Positions 9,696 to 19,589 of a DNA stretch of 64,000 nt are shown piece by piece. The notes below the pieces were generated by a model, which had not been told where the DNA came from, did not search any database, and saw only the letters and a program-made list of their open reading frames with translations. The DNA comes from Bacillus sp. V3B (GTDB taxonomy: Bacteria; Bacillota; Bacilli; Bacillales; Cytobacillaceae): the NCBI RefSeq assembly GCF_024494465.1, contig NZ_JAETXM010000001.1:806001-870000 (forward strand), in the 5' to 3' direction. Every line of letters begins with the position of its first letter. The stretch's first letter is position 1. Made by a program: the position numbers and the translations under genes.

Positions 9696-10607
9696 TTGAC
9701 AGAATTAGGTAATCGTTTAAAGGAAGCACGACTAGCAAAAGGACTGAGCTTAGATGATTTACAGAAGGTTACAAAAATTCAAAAACGTTATTTGATTGGT
9801 ATTGAAGAAGGAAATTACAGTTTAATGCCGGGGAAATTTTATATTCGTGCCTTTATTAAGCAATATGCAGAGGCTGTTGAACTTGAACCAGAGGAGTTAT
9901 TTGAGGAATTTAAAAGTGAAATTCCAACGATATTAAATGATGATATTCCTGAGCAACTCTCCCGTGTTAAAACAAGAAAATCGATTTCTAATAATAGTTC
10001 GAAAATACTTGACTTATTACCTAAGCTTCTTATTACGGTCTTTATTATTGGAATATTTGTTTTTGCTTGGTGGTTTATTGCACAAAAATATTCAGGAAAT
10101 ACAGTTGATGATTCGACCTCAAAAGAAAGTAAGCAGGATGTTACATATGAGGAGTCAGCCGATCTTACAACTGAAAATGAGGAAGAACAACCAGAAGAAA
10201 ATAATCCTAATGAGAAGCAAGTGAAAGAAAAAGATGAAAATGATGATCCAACGGAAGAACCAGTTAAACTCATTCAGGAATTAACGGTAACCGAAACAAA
10301 TCGAGAAAAGTCTACTTATGAACTGAAAAATGCTGATAAGTTTGAGGTGAAGGTTGTTTCTACTGGGGAAACTTGGGTAAGCATCAAAAATGGTAAAGGA
10401 GATTCCTTTTTTGAAAAAATGTTGGAAAAGGATGGAGTGGAAAGTAAGACCGTTGATATGACAGGAGAAACAGAGGTCATCATTGTCGCGGGAAGGTCAT
10501 CAGAAACAGAAATTTTTGTGAATGATGAAAAGCTTGAATATGCTGTTTCCCCTACAGAGGAAGTACTTCAAACGATTACAATTCGCAATCTAAAAACGAG
10601 TGAATAG
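9696..10607 (+). CDS. rodZ: Cell-shape protein RodZ
   Basis: Bitopic membrane protein that links MreB-type filaments to the wall-elongation machinery. It has an N-terminal Cro/CI-like HTH (residues about 5-65, LGNRLKEARLAKGLSLDDLQ), one transmembrane helix near residues 110-132 (LLITVFIIGIFVFAWW), an acidic extracytoplasmic linker and a C-terminal DUF4115 beta domain. TTG 9696 is preferred to GTG 9687 because GGAAGG is eight bases upstream. In Bacillus this gene (ymfM) precedes pgsA, as here. Confidence 0.9.
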   Translation: MTELGNRLKEARLAKGLSLDDLQKVTKIQKRYLIGIEEGNYSLMPGKFYIRAFIKQYAEAVELEPEELFEEFKSEIPTILNDDIPEQLSRVKTRKSISNNSSKILDLLPKLLITVFIIGIFVFAWWFIAQKYSGNTVDDSTSKESKQDVTYEESADLTTENEEEQPEENNPNEKQVKEKDENDDPTEEPVKLIQELTVTETNREKSTYELKNADKFEVKVVSTGETWVSIKNGKGDSFFEKMLEKDGVESKTVDMTGETEVIIVAGRSSETEIFVNDEKLEYAVSPTEEVLQTITIRNLKTSE

Positions 10608-10636
10608 TCATCATGGTAAATAGATGACTATTTTTC
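10604..10636 (+). terminator. Terminator or attenuator after rodZ
   Basis: Stem ATAGTCATC / GATGACTAT followed by T5, starting at the rodZ stop. pgsA begins only 60 bases later, so it may be partial. Confidence 0.65.
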
Positions 10637-10695
10637 TCATAGTATCAAAGGAGCCATCATTTTTTGATGGCTGTTCAAATTCCTGGAGGTAAATC

Positions 10696-11274
10696 ATGAA
10701 TCTACCAAATAAAATAACAATTTCACGTATTTTTTTAATTCCTATTTTTCTTATTATTATGCTTGTTCCTTTTTCATGGGGAGAGCTGTCTTTATTGGGA
10801 GTATCTATGCCTGTCACTCATTTCGTCGGTGCTTTGATATTTATTTTGGCATCTACAACAGATTGGGTTGACGGTTATTATGCACGAAAATACAATATGG
10901 TAACCAATATGGGAAAATTTCTTGATCCATTGGCTGATAAGCTTCTCGTATCGGCTGCACTTATTGTACTTGTTGAACTTCAAATAGCTCCGTCATGGAT
11001 GGTTATCGTTATTATTAGTCGAGAATTTGCTGTTACAGGGTTACGTCTTGTATTAGCAGGAGCAGGAGAAGTAGTCGCAGCTAATATGCTCGGTAAAATC
11101 AAAACTTGGGCACAAATCGTTGCTATCTCTGCCTTATTATTACATAATATCCTATTCGAAATGATTTCTTTCCCTTTTGATATGATTGCCCTATGGGTAG
11201 CTTTATTCTTTACCGTGTGGTCAGGATTAGATTATTTTATAAAAAATAAACAACCTTTCCTCAACTCGAAGTGA
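10696..11274 (+). CDS. pgsA: CDP-diacylglycerol-glycerol-3-phosphate 3-phosphatidyltransferase
   Basis: Membrane enzyme making phosphatidylglycerophosphate, the committed step to phosphatidylglycerol and cardiolipin. The CDP-alcohol phosphotransferase signature DGx2ARx8Gx3Dx3D is complete at residues 59-81 (D59, G60, A63, R64, G73, D77, D81). Several hydrophobic segments surround it; 192 residues is normal. CTGGAGG precedes the ATG. A hairpin (AGCCATCA / TGATGGCT, 10652-10672) sits just before the ribosome site and could influence translation. Confidence 0.96.
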   Translation: MNLPNKITISRIFLIPIFLIIMLVPFSWGELSLLGVSMPVTHFVGALIFILASTTDWVDGYYARKYNMVTNMGKFLDPLADKLLVSAALIVLVELQIAPSWMVIVIISREFAVTGLRLVLAGAGEVVAANMLGKIKTWAQIVAISALLLHNILFEMISFPFDMIALWVALFFTVWSGLDYFIKNKQPFLNSK

Positions 11275-11275
11275 A

Positions 11276-11336
11276 ACGAAAAGCGGAAGGGCCTGACCTC
11301 GAGCGGCTAGGCTCTGTAGCTGGACAAAACGAAAAG
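11276..11336 (-). repeat. Partial intergenic repeat between pgsA and cinA
   Basis: This GC-richer stretch (GCGGAAGGGCCTGACCTCGA, then GCGGCTAGGCTCTGTAGCTGG) is the approximate reverse complement of the left part of the element at 16770-16997. Both share GTCCAGCT...AAGAGGCCT...CGAGGTCA-like blocks. It resembles the short dispersed repeats common between genes of Bacillus species. It is not coding; the cinA frame happens to be open through it. Confidence 0.65.
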
Positions 11337-11348
11337 AGGGATATATTT

Positions 11349-12599
11349 ATGAATGCAGAAATTATTGCCGTTGGCTCCGAATTATTACTAGGGCAAATTG
11401 TTAATACGAATGCTCGTTTTCTTTCTAAAGCTCTTGCTGATTCGGGAATCAACGTATTTTATCATACGGTCGTTGGAGATAATTCAACTCGATTAAAGAA
11501 AGCCATTGAAATAGCAGAAAGTCGTTCAAATATGATTGTTTTTACTGGTGGTCTCGGTCCAACTAAAGATGATTTGACAAAAGAAACCATTGCCACCCAT
11601 TTGAATAAAAAGCTTACATTTGATGAACATGCTTTAGCATCTATAGAAGACTATTTTAAACGTACTGGCCGAGATATGACGGCTAATAATCGAAAACAAG
11701 CATTGGTCATAGATGGCTGTGAAGTGTTACCAAATGATCATGGTATGGCTCCAGGAATGATAGTTAATGCCGAAAAACATATTTATATGTTATTACCAGG
11801 ACCACCGAAAGAAATGGAACCTATGTTTTTAACCTACGCACATCCTGTTATGATAGATAAACTTCAACTGCAAGAAAGAATTGTTTCGAGAGTGCTAAGG
11901 TTTTTTGGTATTGGTGAATCGCAATTAGAAACAGAAATAGAAGATTTAATTGACGCTCAAACAAACCCAACTATCGCTCCTCTTGCTGGAGATCATGAAG
12001 TCACATTACGGATTACTGCCAAGCATCAATCAGTTGAAAAGGCTACACAGTTGATTAATAAAACAGAAAAGGCAATTCTTACCCGTGTCGGGGAATATTT
12101 TTATGGCTATGACGAAACATCTCTAATGAGTGAACTTTCAAAAATGCTACAAGAAAAACAATTAACGATTTCAGTAGCAGAAAGCCTAACTGGAGGAATG
12201 TTTCAGAAGGAATTAACGGCAATTCCCGGTGCAGGTTCTTTATTAAAGGGTGGAGTAGTTTGTTATACACCTGAAGTGAAGCAAAAAGTGTTAGATGTAA
12301 AAAAAGAAACCATTGCAAATCTTGGTGTGGTGAGTGAAGAATGTGCAAAGGAACTTGCTGAAAATGTAGCTGATTTGATGGATGCAGATATTGGGATTAG
12401 CTTTACAGGTGTTGCGGGCCCTGAGGAATTAGAAGGAAAACCTGTAGGCACCGTATTTATTGGGATTAAGATCAATGGAAAACCAACAAGAGTTGAAAAA
12501 TTGAATCTTGGAGGGAATCGAACATCTAATCGAATTCGTACGGTTAAATACGGTTGCTATCTTTTGTTGAAAAGTAGCTATAAAAGTAGCTATAATTGA
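11349..12599 (+). CDS. cinA: Competence/damage-inducible protein CinA
   Basis: Two-domain protein: N-terminal MoaB/MogA-like domain ([30 protein letters not shown]) and C-terminal PncC-type nicotinamide-nucleotide amidase domain ([29 protein letters not shown]). In Bacillus it is a late competence gene usually upstream of recA. The start is ATG 11349 behind AAGAGGGA, giving 416 residues. An in-frame GTG at 11271 would run through the intergenic repeat and is rejected. A strong terminator separates it from recA. Confidence 0.93.
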   Translation: MNAEIIAVGSELLLGQIVNTNARFLSKALADSGINVFYHTVVGDNSTRLKKAIEIAESRSNMIVFTGGLGPTKDDLTKETIATHLNKKLTFDEHALASIEDYFKRTGRDMTANNRKQALVIDGCEVLPNDHGMAPGMIVNAEKHIYMLLPGPPKEMEPMFLTYAHPVMIDKLQLQERIVSRVLRFFGIGESQLETEIEDLIDAQTNPTIAPLAGDHEVTLRITAKHQSVEKATQLINKTEKAILTRVGEYFYGYDETSLMSELSKMLQEKQLTISVAESLTGGMFQKELTAIPGAGSLLKGGVVCYTPEVKQKVLDVKKETIANLGVVSEECAKELAENVADLMDADIGISFTGVAGPEELEGKPVGTVFIGIKINGKPTRVEKLNLGGNRTSNRIRTVKYGCYLLLKSSYKSSYN

Positions 12600-12627
12600 A
12601 GTGAATGAATAAGAGATAACATGGGTT

Positions 12628-12661
12628 AGCTGCTTTCAATTATGTTGAAAGCAGCTTTTTG
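12628..12661 (+). terminator. Terminator after cinA
   Basis: Perfect 12-bp stem AGCTGCTTTCAA / TTGAAAGCAGCT with a 5-base loop and T5. Confidence 0.9.
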
Positions 12662-12817
12662 ATCTTTTTATAGTAAATTAGATAGTTATTTATCCGATTA
12701 ATTGGAAAAATAAGATTTCGATTCAATTTTCTATTTCTAGTAAGAATAGTCAAATGAAAATAGACATTTGATTAGAACAAATAGATATTTTCAAAGAATT
12801 ATAGCTTTAATAACAAA

Positions 12818-12831
12818 CGAATGAATGTTCG
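12818..12831. promoter_or_regulatory. LexA (DinR) operator upstream of recA
   Basis: CGAATGAATGTTCG differs at one position from the Bacillus SOS box CGAAC-N4-GTTCG and lies 112 bases before the recA start. It implies SOS induction of recA. The rest of the 340-base gap is A/T-rich with no gene. Confidence 0.8.
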
Positions 12832-12942
12832 ACATTTTGATGGACAAATGAGAAAAAAAAAGATATAGTAAGGATAGATTATGAGGTAAGACAACCAGAT
12901 AATTTAATTCAATTCCGGTTTTATATAAAGGAGGAAATTTTT

Positions 12943-13986
12943 GTGAGTGATCGTCAAGTAGCCCTTGAACAGGCATTAAAACAAATAGAAAAACAGTTTG
13001 GAAAAGGTTCCGTTATGAAGCTTGGAGAGAAAACAGACCATAGAATATCAACATCTTCAAGCGGATCGCTAGCGTTAGACGCTGCATTAGGAGTAGGTGG
13101 CTATCCAAGAGGTCGTGTAATTGAAATTTATGGACCAGAAAGTTCAGGTAAGACAACTGTTGCTCTTCACGCAATTGCGGAAGTACAAGCAACAGGTGGG
13201 CAAGCAGCATTTATTGATGCCGAACATGCGCTTGATCCGTTATATGCCCAAAAGCTAGGTGTTAATATTGATGAATTGCTTCTTTCTCAACCCGATACGG
13301 GTGAACAGGCTTTAGAAATTGCTGAGGCGCTTGTACGAAGTGGAGCTGTTGATATTCTTGTTGTAGACTCTGTAGCGGCTCTTGTTCCGAAAGCTGAAAT
13401 TGAAGGGGAAATGGGCGACTCCCACATGGGCTTGCAGGCTCGCTTAATGTCACAGGCATTGCGTAAGCTTTCTGGAGCGATTAATAAATCCAACACCATT
13501 GCGATCTTTATTAACCAGGTTAGGGAGAAAATAGGCGTTATGTTTGGAAATCCGGAAACAACTCCAGGTGGTCGTGCATTAAAATTCTACTCGTCTGTAC
13601 GTCTTGAGGTTCGTCGAGCTGAAGCGATTAAACAAGGCAACGATATGGTTGGGAATAGAACGAAAATTAAAATCGTTAAAAACAAAGTAGCTCCACCATT
13701 CCGTACAGCAGAAGTAGATATTATGTATGGTGAAGGAATTTCTAGAGAAGGTGAAATTATTGATCTTGGTTCAGAGCTTGATATTGTCCAGAAGAGTGGA
13801 TCTTGGTATTCTTACAATGAAGAGCGTCTTGGTCAAGGAAAAGAGAATGCGAAACAGTTCCTAAAGGAGAATCCAGATCTTCGTCAAGAAATTCATCAGA
13901 AAATCCGTGAATATTATGGTCTTGATAGTGCTGGGGTTACACCATCAGTTGACATTGAACAAGATGAACCTAATTTAATCGATTAA
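12943..13986 (+). CDS. recA: Recombinase RecA
   Basis: ATP-dependent strand-exchange protein and SOS coprotease. Walker [10 protein letters not shown] is at residues 64-72, the Walker B region LVVDSVAAL and L2 loop region ([20 protein letters not shown]) are intact, and there is an acidic C-terminal tail. 347 residues is normal. The GTG start follows AAAGGAGG. Its own terminator lies directly after the stop. Confidence 0.99.
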   Translation: MSDRQVALEQALKQIEKQFGKGSVMKLGEKTDHRISTSSSGSLALDAALGVGGYPRGRVIEIYGPESSGKTTVALHAIAEVQATGGQAAFIDAEHALDPLYAQKLGVNIDELLLSQPDTGEQALEIAEALVRSGAVDILVVDSVAALVPKAEIEGEMGDSHMGLQARLMSQALRKLSGAINKSNTIAIFINQVREKIGVMFGNPETTPGGRALKFYSSVRLEVRRAEAIKQGNDMVGNRTKIKIVKNKVAPPFRTAEVDIMYGEGISREGEIIDLGSELDIVQKSGSWYSYNEERLGQGKENAKQFLKENPDLRQEIHQKIREYYGLDSAGVTPSVDIEQDEPNLID

Positions 13987-13990
13987 TTTC

Positions 13991-14031
13991 AAAGGGCAAA
14001 GTCTAGATGAGAGACTTTGCCCTTTGTTTTC
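13991..14031 (+). terminator. Terminator after recA
   Basis: Perfect 14-bp stem AAAGGGCAAAGTCT / AGACTTTGCCCTTT followed by GTTTT. Confidence 0.9.
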
Positions 14032-14079
14032 AAGGGAAATGTCCATGTTAACATTAGTAAAAACTGTAAGGAGTACTAC

Positions 14080-14108
14080 TTGACATTGAAAATATACACC
14101 ATTACAAT
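14080..14108 (+). promoter_or_regulatory. Sigma-A promoter of rny
   Basis: TTGACA, 17-base spacer, TACAAT, leaving a leader of about 120 bases before the rny start. Confidence 0.75.
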
Positions 14109-14236
14109 TATAATGTATATTTTACATTTCTATTAGTATTAAATAGAAGCGAATTGTATATTGATTTTGAACAATGTACATGTTGACACTTTAGAAACGT
14201 AACAGAAACAAGTTCATAGCAGAAGGAGGTGAAATG

Positions 14237-15799
14237 ATGGATCTTTTAATAGCAATCATCTCCATTTTGCTTGGCCTTATCATCGGTGCAGTTGTTGGCT
14301 ATTTTGTTCGTAAATCCATTGCTGAAGCAAAGATTGCAGGAGCACAAAATGCTGCAGAGCAAATTTTAGAGGATGCTAAACGTGATGCAGAATCTTTAAA
14401 GAAAGAATCCCTGCTTGAGGCAAAGGATGAAATTCATAAGCTTCGTAACGAAGCAGAACGCGAAATTCGTGAGCGCAGGAGTGAAGTGCAAAAACAAGAA
14501 AATCGTTTACTGCAAAAAGAGGAAAATCTTGACCGTAAAGACGAAACGTTAAATAAACGTGAAGCACTTTTAGAAAAAAGAGATGATTCCCTTAACAAAA
14601 GACAACAGCATATTGAAGAGATGGAAAGCAAAATGGATGAGATCGTGCGAAAACAGCAAACAGAGTTGGAGCGTGTCTCGGGCTTAACTCGTGAAGAGGC
14701 AAGAACCATCATTTTAGAGCGAGTCGAACGTGAATTGAAACACGATACCGCTGTAATGATAAAAGAGAGCGAAATAAGATCAAAAGAGGAATCTGACAAG
14801 AAAGCAAAAGAAATCTTGTCGTTGGCGATCCAACGATGTGCAGCCGACCATGTTGCTGAGACAACGGTATCAGTTGTAAATCTTCCGAATGATGAGATGA
14901 AAGGTCGTATTATTGGACGAGAAGGTCGTAATATTCGTACGTTAGAAACCCTTACCGGTATTGACCTCATTATTGACGATACACCAGAAGCAGTCATCCT
15001 ATCTGGTTTTGATCCAATTCGAAGGGAAACAGCACGCTTAGCACTAGAAAAACTTGTTCAAGATGGTAGAATCCATCCGGCACGTATTGAAGAAATGGTA
15101 GACAAAGCGAGACGTGAAGTGGATGAACATATCCGTGAAGTCGGTGAACAAACTACCTTTGAAGTCGGTGTCCATGGATTGCATCCTGATTTGATTAAAA
15201 TTCTTGGTCGCTTAAAATTCCGTACAAGTTATGGACAAAATGTACTAAAGCATTCTATGGAAGTTGCTCAGTTATGTGGCCTTCTAGCAGCTGAACTTGG
15301 TGAAGACGAGACTTTAGCGCGTCGATCTGGATTACTTCATGATATCGGTAAAGCCATTGACCACGAAGTAGAGGGTAGTCATGTTGAAATTGGGGTTGAA
15401 TTGGCAACGAAATATAAAGAACACCCGGTTGTGATTAATAGTATCGCGTCACATCATGGCGATACTGAGCCGACTTCGATTATTGCGGTTCTTGTGGCAG
15501 CCGCTGATGCTTTATCTGCAGCTAGACCAGGGGCAAGGAGAGAAACACTTGAAAACTACATTCGTCGTCTTGAAAAACTAGAAGAAATTTCTGAATCGTA
15601 CGATGGAGTGGAGAAATCATTCGCTATTCAAGCTGGACGTGAAGTGCGGATCTTAGTAAAACCGGAACAAATTGATGATTTAGAAGCACATCGTCTTGCT
15701 CGTGATATCCGTAAAAAGATTGAGGAAGAGCTCAATTATCCGGGGCATATCAAAGTGACGGTAATACGTGAAACAAGAGCGGTTGAATATGCAAAATAA
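14237..15799 (+). CDS. rny: Ribonuclease Y
   Basis: Membrane-anchored endoribonuclease that initiates mRNA turnover. It has one N-terminal transmembrane helix ([20 protein letters not shown]), a long charged coiled coil (residues about 30-200), a KH domain ([15 protein letters not shown]) and an HD domain with the catalytic [10 protein letters not shown]. 520 residues matches B. subtilis. Two adjacent ATGs exist at 14234 and 14237; the second has better spacing from GGAGG. Confidence 0.97.
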   Translation: MDLLIAIISILLGLIIGAVVGYFVRKSIAEAKIAGAQNAAEQILEDAKRDAESLKKESLLEAKDEIHKLRNEAEREIRERRSEVQKQENRLLQKEENLDRKDETLNKREALLEKRDDSLNKRQQHIEEMESKMDEIVRKQQTELERVSGLTREEARTIILERVERELKHDTAVMIKESEIRSKEESDKKAKEILSLAIQRCAADHVAETTVSVVNLPNDEMKGRIIGREGRNIRTLETLTGIDLIIDDTPEAVILSGFDPIRRETARLALEKLVQDGRIHPARIEEMVDKARREVDEHIREVGEQTTFEVGVHGLHPDLIKILGRLKFRTSYGQNVLKHSMEVAQLCGLLAAELGEDETLARRSGLLHDIGKAIDHEVEGSHVEIGVELATKYKEHPVVINSIASHHGDTEPTSIIAVLVAAADALSAARPGARRETLENYIRRLEKLEEISESYDGVEKSFAIQAGREVRILVKPEQIDDLEAHRLARDIRKKIEEELNYPGHIKVTVIRETRAVEYAK

Positions 15800-15829
15800 A
15801 GCGGTGTATTTACACCGCTTTATTTTTTA
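15798..15829 (+). terminator. Terminator after rny
   Basis: Stem AAAGCGGTGTA / TACACCGCTTT overlapping the rny stop, then a T-rich run. Confidence 0.88.
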
Positions 15830-15879
15830 AAACACTTTATTAAGACTAGACTAAAGAAGCTTTAAAGAAAGGTTTATAT

Positions 15880-16677
15880 ATGAATATATTATTTATTGGA
15901 GACGTAGTAGGTTCAATGGGACGGGATATGATAAAAGAATATGTACCTAAGCTAAAAGAGCAGTACCGTCCACACGTTACCATTATTAATGGTGAAAATG
16001 CAGCAGGAGGAAGGGGCATTACAGATAAGATCTATCGTGGATTTCTAGAGGTAGGTGCGCAGGCAGTGACTTTAGGGAATCATACTTGGGATAACCGCGA
16101 AATCTTTGAATTTATTGATGAGGCGAAGTATCTTGTAAGACCAGCTAATTTCCCAGAGAACAACCCCGGAAAAGGAATTGTTTATTTAAAAATGAATAAT
16201 GATGAAATAGCTGTTATCAGTATACAAGGACGAACCTTTTTACCTCCAAATGATTGCCCTTTTGAAAAAGTGGATCAATTAATTGATGAAGCAAAGACAC
16301 GGACACCGATTATTTTTGTTGATTTTCATGCGGAAGCAACAAGTGAGAAACAAGCGATGGGATGGTATTTAGACGGAAGAGTGTCTGCTGTCATCGGAAC
16401 ACATACACATGTTCAAACTGCTGATAATCGAATATTGCCTAATGGAACAGCTTTTATGTCTGATGTAGGCATGACAGGACCCTATGACGGTGTCTTAGGC
16501 ATGGACCGGGAAGTCGTTTTAAAAAGATTTTTAACGGGTATGCCTGCTCGTTTTGAGGTTCCCAAAGCGGGACGTTCGCAATTAAGTGCAGTATGTATTG
16601 AAATCGATAAAAAAAGTGGCTCAGCTAAAAAGATTGAGCGTATTTTAATTAATGATGATCATCCATTCTATTCATAA
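15880..16677 (+). CDS. ymdB: YmdB metallophosphoesterase (2',3'-cNMP phosphodiesterase family)
   Basis: Phosphodiesterase affecting RNA turnover and the biofilm/motility choice in Bacillus; it follows rny there too. Metal-binding motifs are visible: ILFIGDVVGS at the N-terminus, NGENAAGG, GNHTWDN and a later GTHTHVQTAD. 265 residues, the expected size. It is separated from rny by a terminator and an 80-base gap, so it may have its own promoter or depend on readthrough. Confidence 0.93.
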   Translation: MNILFIGDVVGSMGRDMIKEYVPKLKEQYRPHVTIINGENAAGGRGITDKIYRGFLEVGAQAVTLGNHTWDNREIFEFIDEAKYLVRPANFPENNPGKGIVYLKMNNDEIAVISIQGRTFLPPNDCPFEKVDQLIDEAKTRTPIIFVDFHAEATSEKQAMGWYLDGRVSAVIGTHTHVQTADNRILPNGTAFMSDVGMTGPYDGVLGMDREVVLKRFLTGMPARFEVPKAGRSQLSAVCIEIDKKSGSAKKIERILINDDHPFYS

Positions 16678-16694
16678 AAGGATTAGCATTCAAT

Positions 16695-16752
16695 AAACAA
16701 ACCACCAATCGCCATCTAGTTAACTTTATGGTGATTGGTGGTTTGTTTTGTT
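16695..16752 (+). terminator. Terminator after ymdB
   Basis: Long stem AAACAAACCACCAATC / GATTGGTGGTTTGTTT with a 20-base loop that adds a few pairs, ending in TTTTG. It is nearly symmetrical. Confidence 0.85.
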
Positions 16753-16769
16753 ATTAGATAAGAAAGTAT

Positions 16770-16997
16770 TCCGAACTGTGATAGCGGTCCAGCTCCAAGA
16801 AGGCCTATCGGTTCGAGGTCACAAGCTTATCTAGATCGGTTCCTAGAGACTCGAGTCATAAGCCAATCTATCAAGAAGGTTAAAGAACAACCTTCCTGCC
16901 GGCCCGCAGGGTGTGGGTCATGCAGATGAAGATATACGGACGTGGCATTCTTAGTCTGCGTTCTTCATAGGCAGGCGACTTGCGTTTTTCTTATTTA
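16770..16997. repeat. Bacillus-type dispersed intergenic repeat
   Basis: A GC-richer, structured block of about 225 bases between ymdB and spoVS. Landmarks are GCGGTCCAGCTCC near the left end, CTCGAGTCATAAG, AGAAGGTTAAAGAACAACCT (an inverted repeat), GCCCGCAGG, ATGAAGATAT...TTCTTCAT and GCAGGCGACTTGCG at the right end. It has no open frame. Its left part matches 11276-11336 inverted. The arrangement is like the short non-coding repeats scattered in many Bacillus genomes. Confidence 0.7.
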
Positions 16998-17042
16998 GAT
17001 TGTTGGTTTTTATTCGAAATGTAGGCGCATTTTTTTGACCAA

Positions 17043-17072
17043 GCCGGAATAACTGATTTCTTTCCTGAATAT
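17043..17072 (+). promoter_or_regulatory. Sigma-H-like promoter of spoVS
   Basis: GCCGGAATA, 12 bases, CCTGAATAT, close to the sigma-H consensus RNAGGAWWW-N12-RNNGAATWW. spoVS is sigma-H dependent in B. subtilis, which supports the call. Confidence 0.6.
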
Positions 17073-17149
17073 AGTAACAATGGAATGATAGTACCTAAAT
17101 TGTTCGTTAAACGAGCATATGGGAGGGACCAAACAAGGAGGAGCTAGGA

Positions 17150-17410
17150 ATGGAAATATTAAAAGTTTCAGCAAAGTCTAATCCTAATTCTGTAGCTGGT
17201 GCGCTTGCGGGGGTTCTACGTGAAAGAGGTGGAGCAGAAATTCAAGCAATTGGCGCAGGTGCATTAAATCAAGCGGTTAAAGCGGTAGCCATTGCAAGAG
17301 GATTTGTCGCACCTAGCGGAGTAGATTTGATTTGTATTCCAGCCTTCACCGATATACTGATTGATGGTGAAGAACGAACAGCTATCAAGTTAATTATTGA
17401 ACCTAGATAA
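17150..17410 (+). CDS. spoVS: Stage V sporulation protein S
   Basis: Small Alba-like protein (86 residues) needed for late sporulation and coat assembly. The sequence is almost invariant in spore formers: MEILKVSAKSNPNSVAGALA at the start, GAGALNQAVKAVAIARGF in the middle, LIIEPR at the end. An AAGGAGGAG site precedes the ATG. It is monocistronic, between a sigma-H-like promoter and its own terminator. Confidence 0.98.
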   Translation: MEILKVSAKSNPNSVAGALAGVLRERGGAEIQAIGAGALNQAVKAVAIARGFVAPSGVDLICIPAFTDILIDGEERTAIKLIIEPR

Positions 17411-17431
17411 AAAAGGATGAAAATATGTAAA

Positions 17432-17463
17432 GCCTGTTTGCAATATGCAAGCGGGTTTTTTTC
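17432..17463 (+). terminator. Terminator after spoVS
   Basis: Stem CCTGTTTGCA / TGCAAGCGGG (including G-U pairs) followed by T7. Confidence 0.85.
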
Positions 17464-17852
17464 GTGTTTGAGGAGCTCAACAGATGTGAATCTAATAATG
17501 ATGAATAATTGAATTGTGAAAATGGATATAGGAATAGAAAAGAGTACTATTTAGCACTGTGTATACTGTATGATAAAACAATATAAACAGGAGGTTTTGA
17601 TCATATAACAGGGGATTTATTTTGCAAATAAAAAATATTCATATTTTTGTCAAATTTTAGTTCGAAAAGGTTGCTTTTTTTATGACATACGTCTAGAATT
17701 GAAATCGTTTAGTACTTCCCGATTTTCTAAATATAATGAAAATTCCTAGAAAATATAATATTAGGCATATTTATAGTGATTTATTCGGACAAGTGCTATA
17801 CTCTTATGTATATAGAGACATAATTTTTTTACGTATCCAAAGGGGTGGAAAT
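17464..17852 (+). other. Non-coding gap before korA
   Basis: About 390 A/T-rich bases. An AGGAGGT sequence near 17590 is not followed by a usable start. No clear -35/-10 pair, terminator or structured motif was found, although the korA promoter must lie here. Confidence 0.5.
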
Positions 17853-19589
17853 ATGGTTAATCAGCTTTCGTGGAAGGTTGGAGGGCAACAAGGAGAAGGA
17901 ATTGAGAGTACGGGGGAAATATTCTCTATTGCTTTAAATCGATTAGGTTACTATTTATATGGATATCGCCACTTTTCATCACGGATTAAAGGTGGTCATA
18001 CAAATAACAAAATTCGAGTAAGCACAACAGAAGTACGTTCAGTTTCTGACGATCTTGATATTTTAATCGCATTTGACCAAGAAACAATTGATGTGAACTA
18101 TAAGGAACTGCATGAAAAAGGTGTTATTATTGCAGATTCTAAAATAAATCCGAGTAAGCCAGGTGACACAGAAGCATCATTGTATGCGGTTCCATTTACA
18201 GAAATTGCAACAGATTTAGGAACATCTCTAATGAAAAATATGGTGGCTGTAGGGGCAACTTGTGCAGTCCTAAATTTAAATATTAGCGTATTCGAAGGAG
18301 TAGTTCAAGAAATTTTTGGACGAAAAGGTCAGCAAGTTGTTGCTAAAAATATGGAAGCTATCCAAGCAGGTTATGATTATTTAAGAAATCTACTTGCAGA
18401 TTCTACCCAATTAATGGAGCTTGAAAAAGCTGATGGTCAGAATCGATTGTTTATGATTGGGAATGATGCGATTGCATTAGGAGCGCTTGCTGGAGGTTGT
18501 CGATTCATGGCTGCCTACCCAATCACACCAGCTTCTGAAATTATGGAATATTTAATTAAAAAGCTTCCTCCTCTTGGTGGGGCAGTTATTCAAACAGAAG
18601 ATGAAATTGCAGCTGTTACAATGACAATTGGTGCTAACTATGGTGGTGTTCGGTCTCTAACAGCTTCAGCAGGTCCTGGATTGTCACTGAAAATGGAGGC
18701 AATTGGATTATCTGGAATAACGGAAACACCTCTTGTGATTGTTGATACACAACGTGGAGGTCCATCAACAGGTCTTCCTACTAAACAGGAACAATCAGAT
18801 TTAATGGCTATGATTTATGGAACTCATGGTGAAATACCAAAAATCGTTATGGCTCCAAGTACTGTTGAAGAAGCTTTCTATGATACAGCAGAAGCGTTTA
18901 ACTTAGCTGAAGAGTACCAGTGTCCAGTCATTATCTTAACTGACTTACAGTTATCATTAGGAAAACAAACAGTTGATCCACTTGACTTTAATCAAGTAGA
19001 GATTCGACGCGGGAAATTAATTACCGAAAATTTACCTGAACAAGAAAATAAAGCTTATTTCAAACGCTATGAAGTAACAGAAGATGGTGTGTCACCACGG
19101 GTTATTCCAGGTGTCAAGAATGGGATTCATCATGTTACAGGTGTTGAACATGACGAGACAGGTAAGCCGTCTGAGGCTGCTGTTAATCGTAATATCCAGA
19201 TGGATAAAAGATTTAGAAAAGTTGAAAATATTAAATTCAATATACCAGTTTATAAAAATGCTCCACATGAAGAAGCAGATTTATTAATTGTTGGCTTTAA
19301 CTCAACTCGTGGTTCAATAGAAGAAGCAATGATTCGCCTTGAAAACGATGGATTGAAAGTTAATCACGCTCATATACGATTAATTCATCCGTTTCCAACT
19401 GACGAACTATTGCCGTTAGTACAATCAGCAAAAAAAGTGGTTGTTGTTGAAAACAATGCAACTGGACAATTAGCCAATATCATCAAAATGAATGTCGGAA
19501 ATATTGAAAAAATAAATAAAATGTTAAAATATGACGGAAACCCATTTTTGCCACATGAAGTTCACACAAAATGCAAGGAGTTGTTCTAA
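17853..19589 (+). CDS. korA: 2-oxoacid:ferredoxin oxidoreductase, fused gamma-alpha subunit
   Basis: With korB forms a pyruvate/2-oxoglutarate-type ferredoxin oxidoreductase, oxidising a 2-oxoacid to acyl-CoA with reduction of ferredoxin. Residues 1-190 are the gamma domain (WKVGGQQGEGIES, HFSSRIKGGHTNNK); the rest is the alpha pyrimidine-binding and core region (MAAYPITPASEIME, SAGPGLSLKMEAIGL). ATG 17853 follows AGGGGTGG; an upstream frame from 17736 lacks a ribosome site. It abuts korB. Confidence 0.9.
   Translation: MVNQLSWKVGGQQGEGIESTGEIFSIALNRLGYYLYGYRHFSSRIKGGHTNNKIRVSTTEVRSVSDDLDILIAFDQETIDVNYKELHEKGVIIADSKINPSKPGDTEASLYAVPFTEIATDLGTSLMKNMVAVGATCAVLNLNISVFEGVVQEIFGRKGQQVVAKNMEAIQAGYDYLRNLLADSTQLMELEKADGQNRLFMIGNDAIALGALAGGCRFMAAYPITPASEIMEYLIKKLPPLGGAVIQTEDEIAAVTMTIGANYGGVRSLTASAGPGLSLKMEAIGLSGITETPLVIVDTQRGGPSTGLPTKQEQSDLMAMIYGTHGEIPKIVMAPSTVEEAFYDTAEAFNLAEEYQCPVIILTDLQLSLGKQTVDPLDFNQVEIRRGKLITENLPEQENKAYFKRYEVTEDGVSPRVIPGVKNGIHHVTGVEHDETGKPSEAAVNRNIQMDKRFRKVENIKFNIPVYKNAPHEEADLLIVGFNSTRGSIEEAMIRLENDGLKVNHAHIRLIHPFPTDELLPLVQSAKKVVVVENNATGQLANIIKMNVGNIEKINKMLKYDGNPFLPHEVHTKCKELF

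Noticed and set aside
9839-10273. 144-codon reverse-strand frame rich in Ser and Phe
   Set aside because: Antisense shadow of the acidic E/D-rich linker of rodZ.
11271-11348. In-frame upstream extension of cinA
   Set aside because: The extra codons translate the intergenic repeat; AAGAGGGA is correctly placed for ATG 11349 and the family begins there.
17736-17852. N-terminal extension of korA
   Set aside because: No ribosome site and unlike any gamma-domain N-terminus; AGGGGTGG fits ATG 17853.
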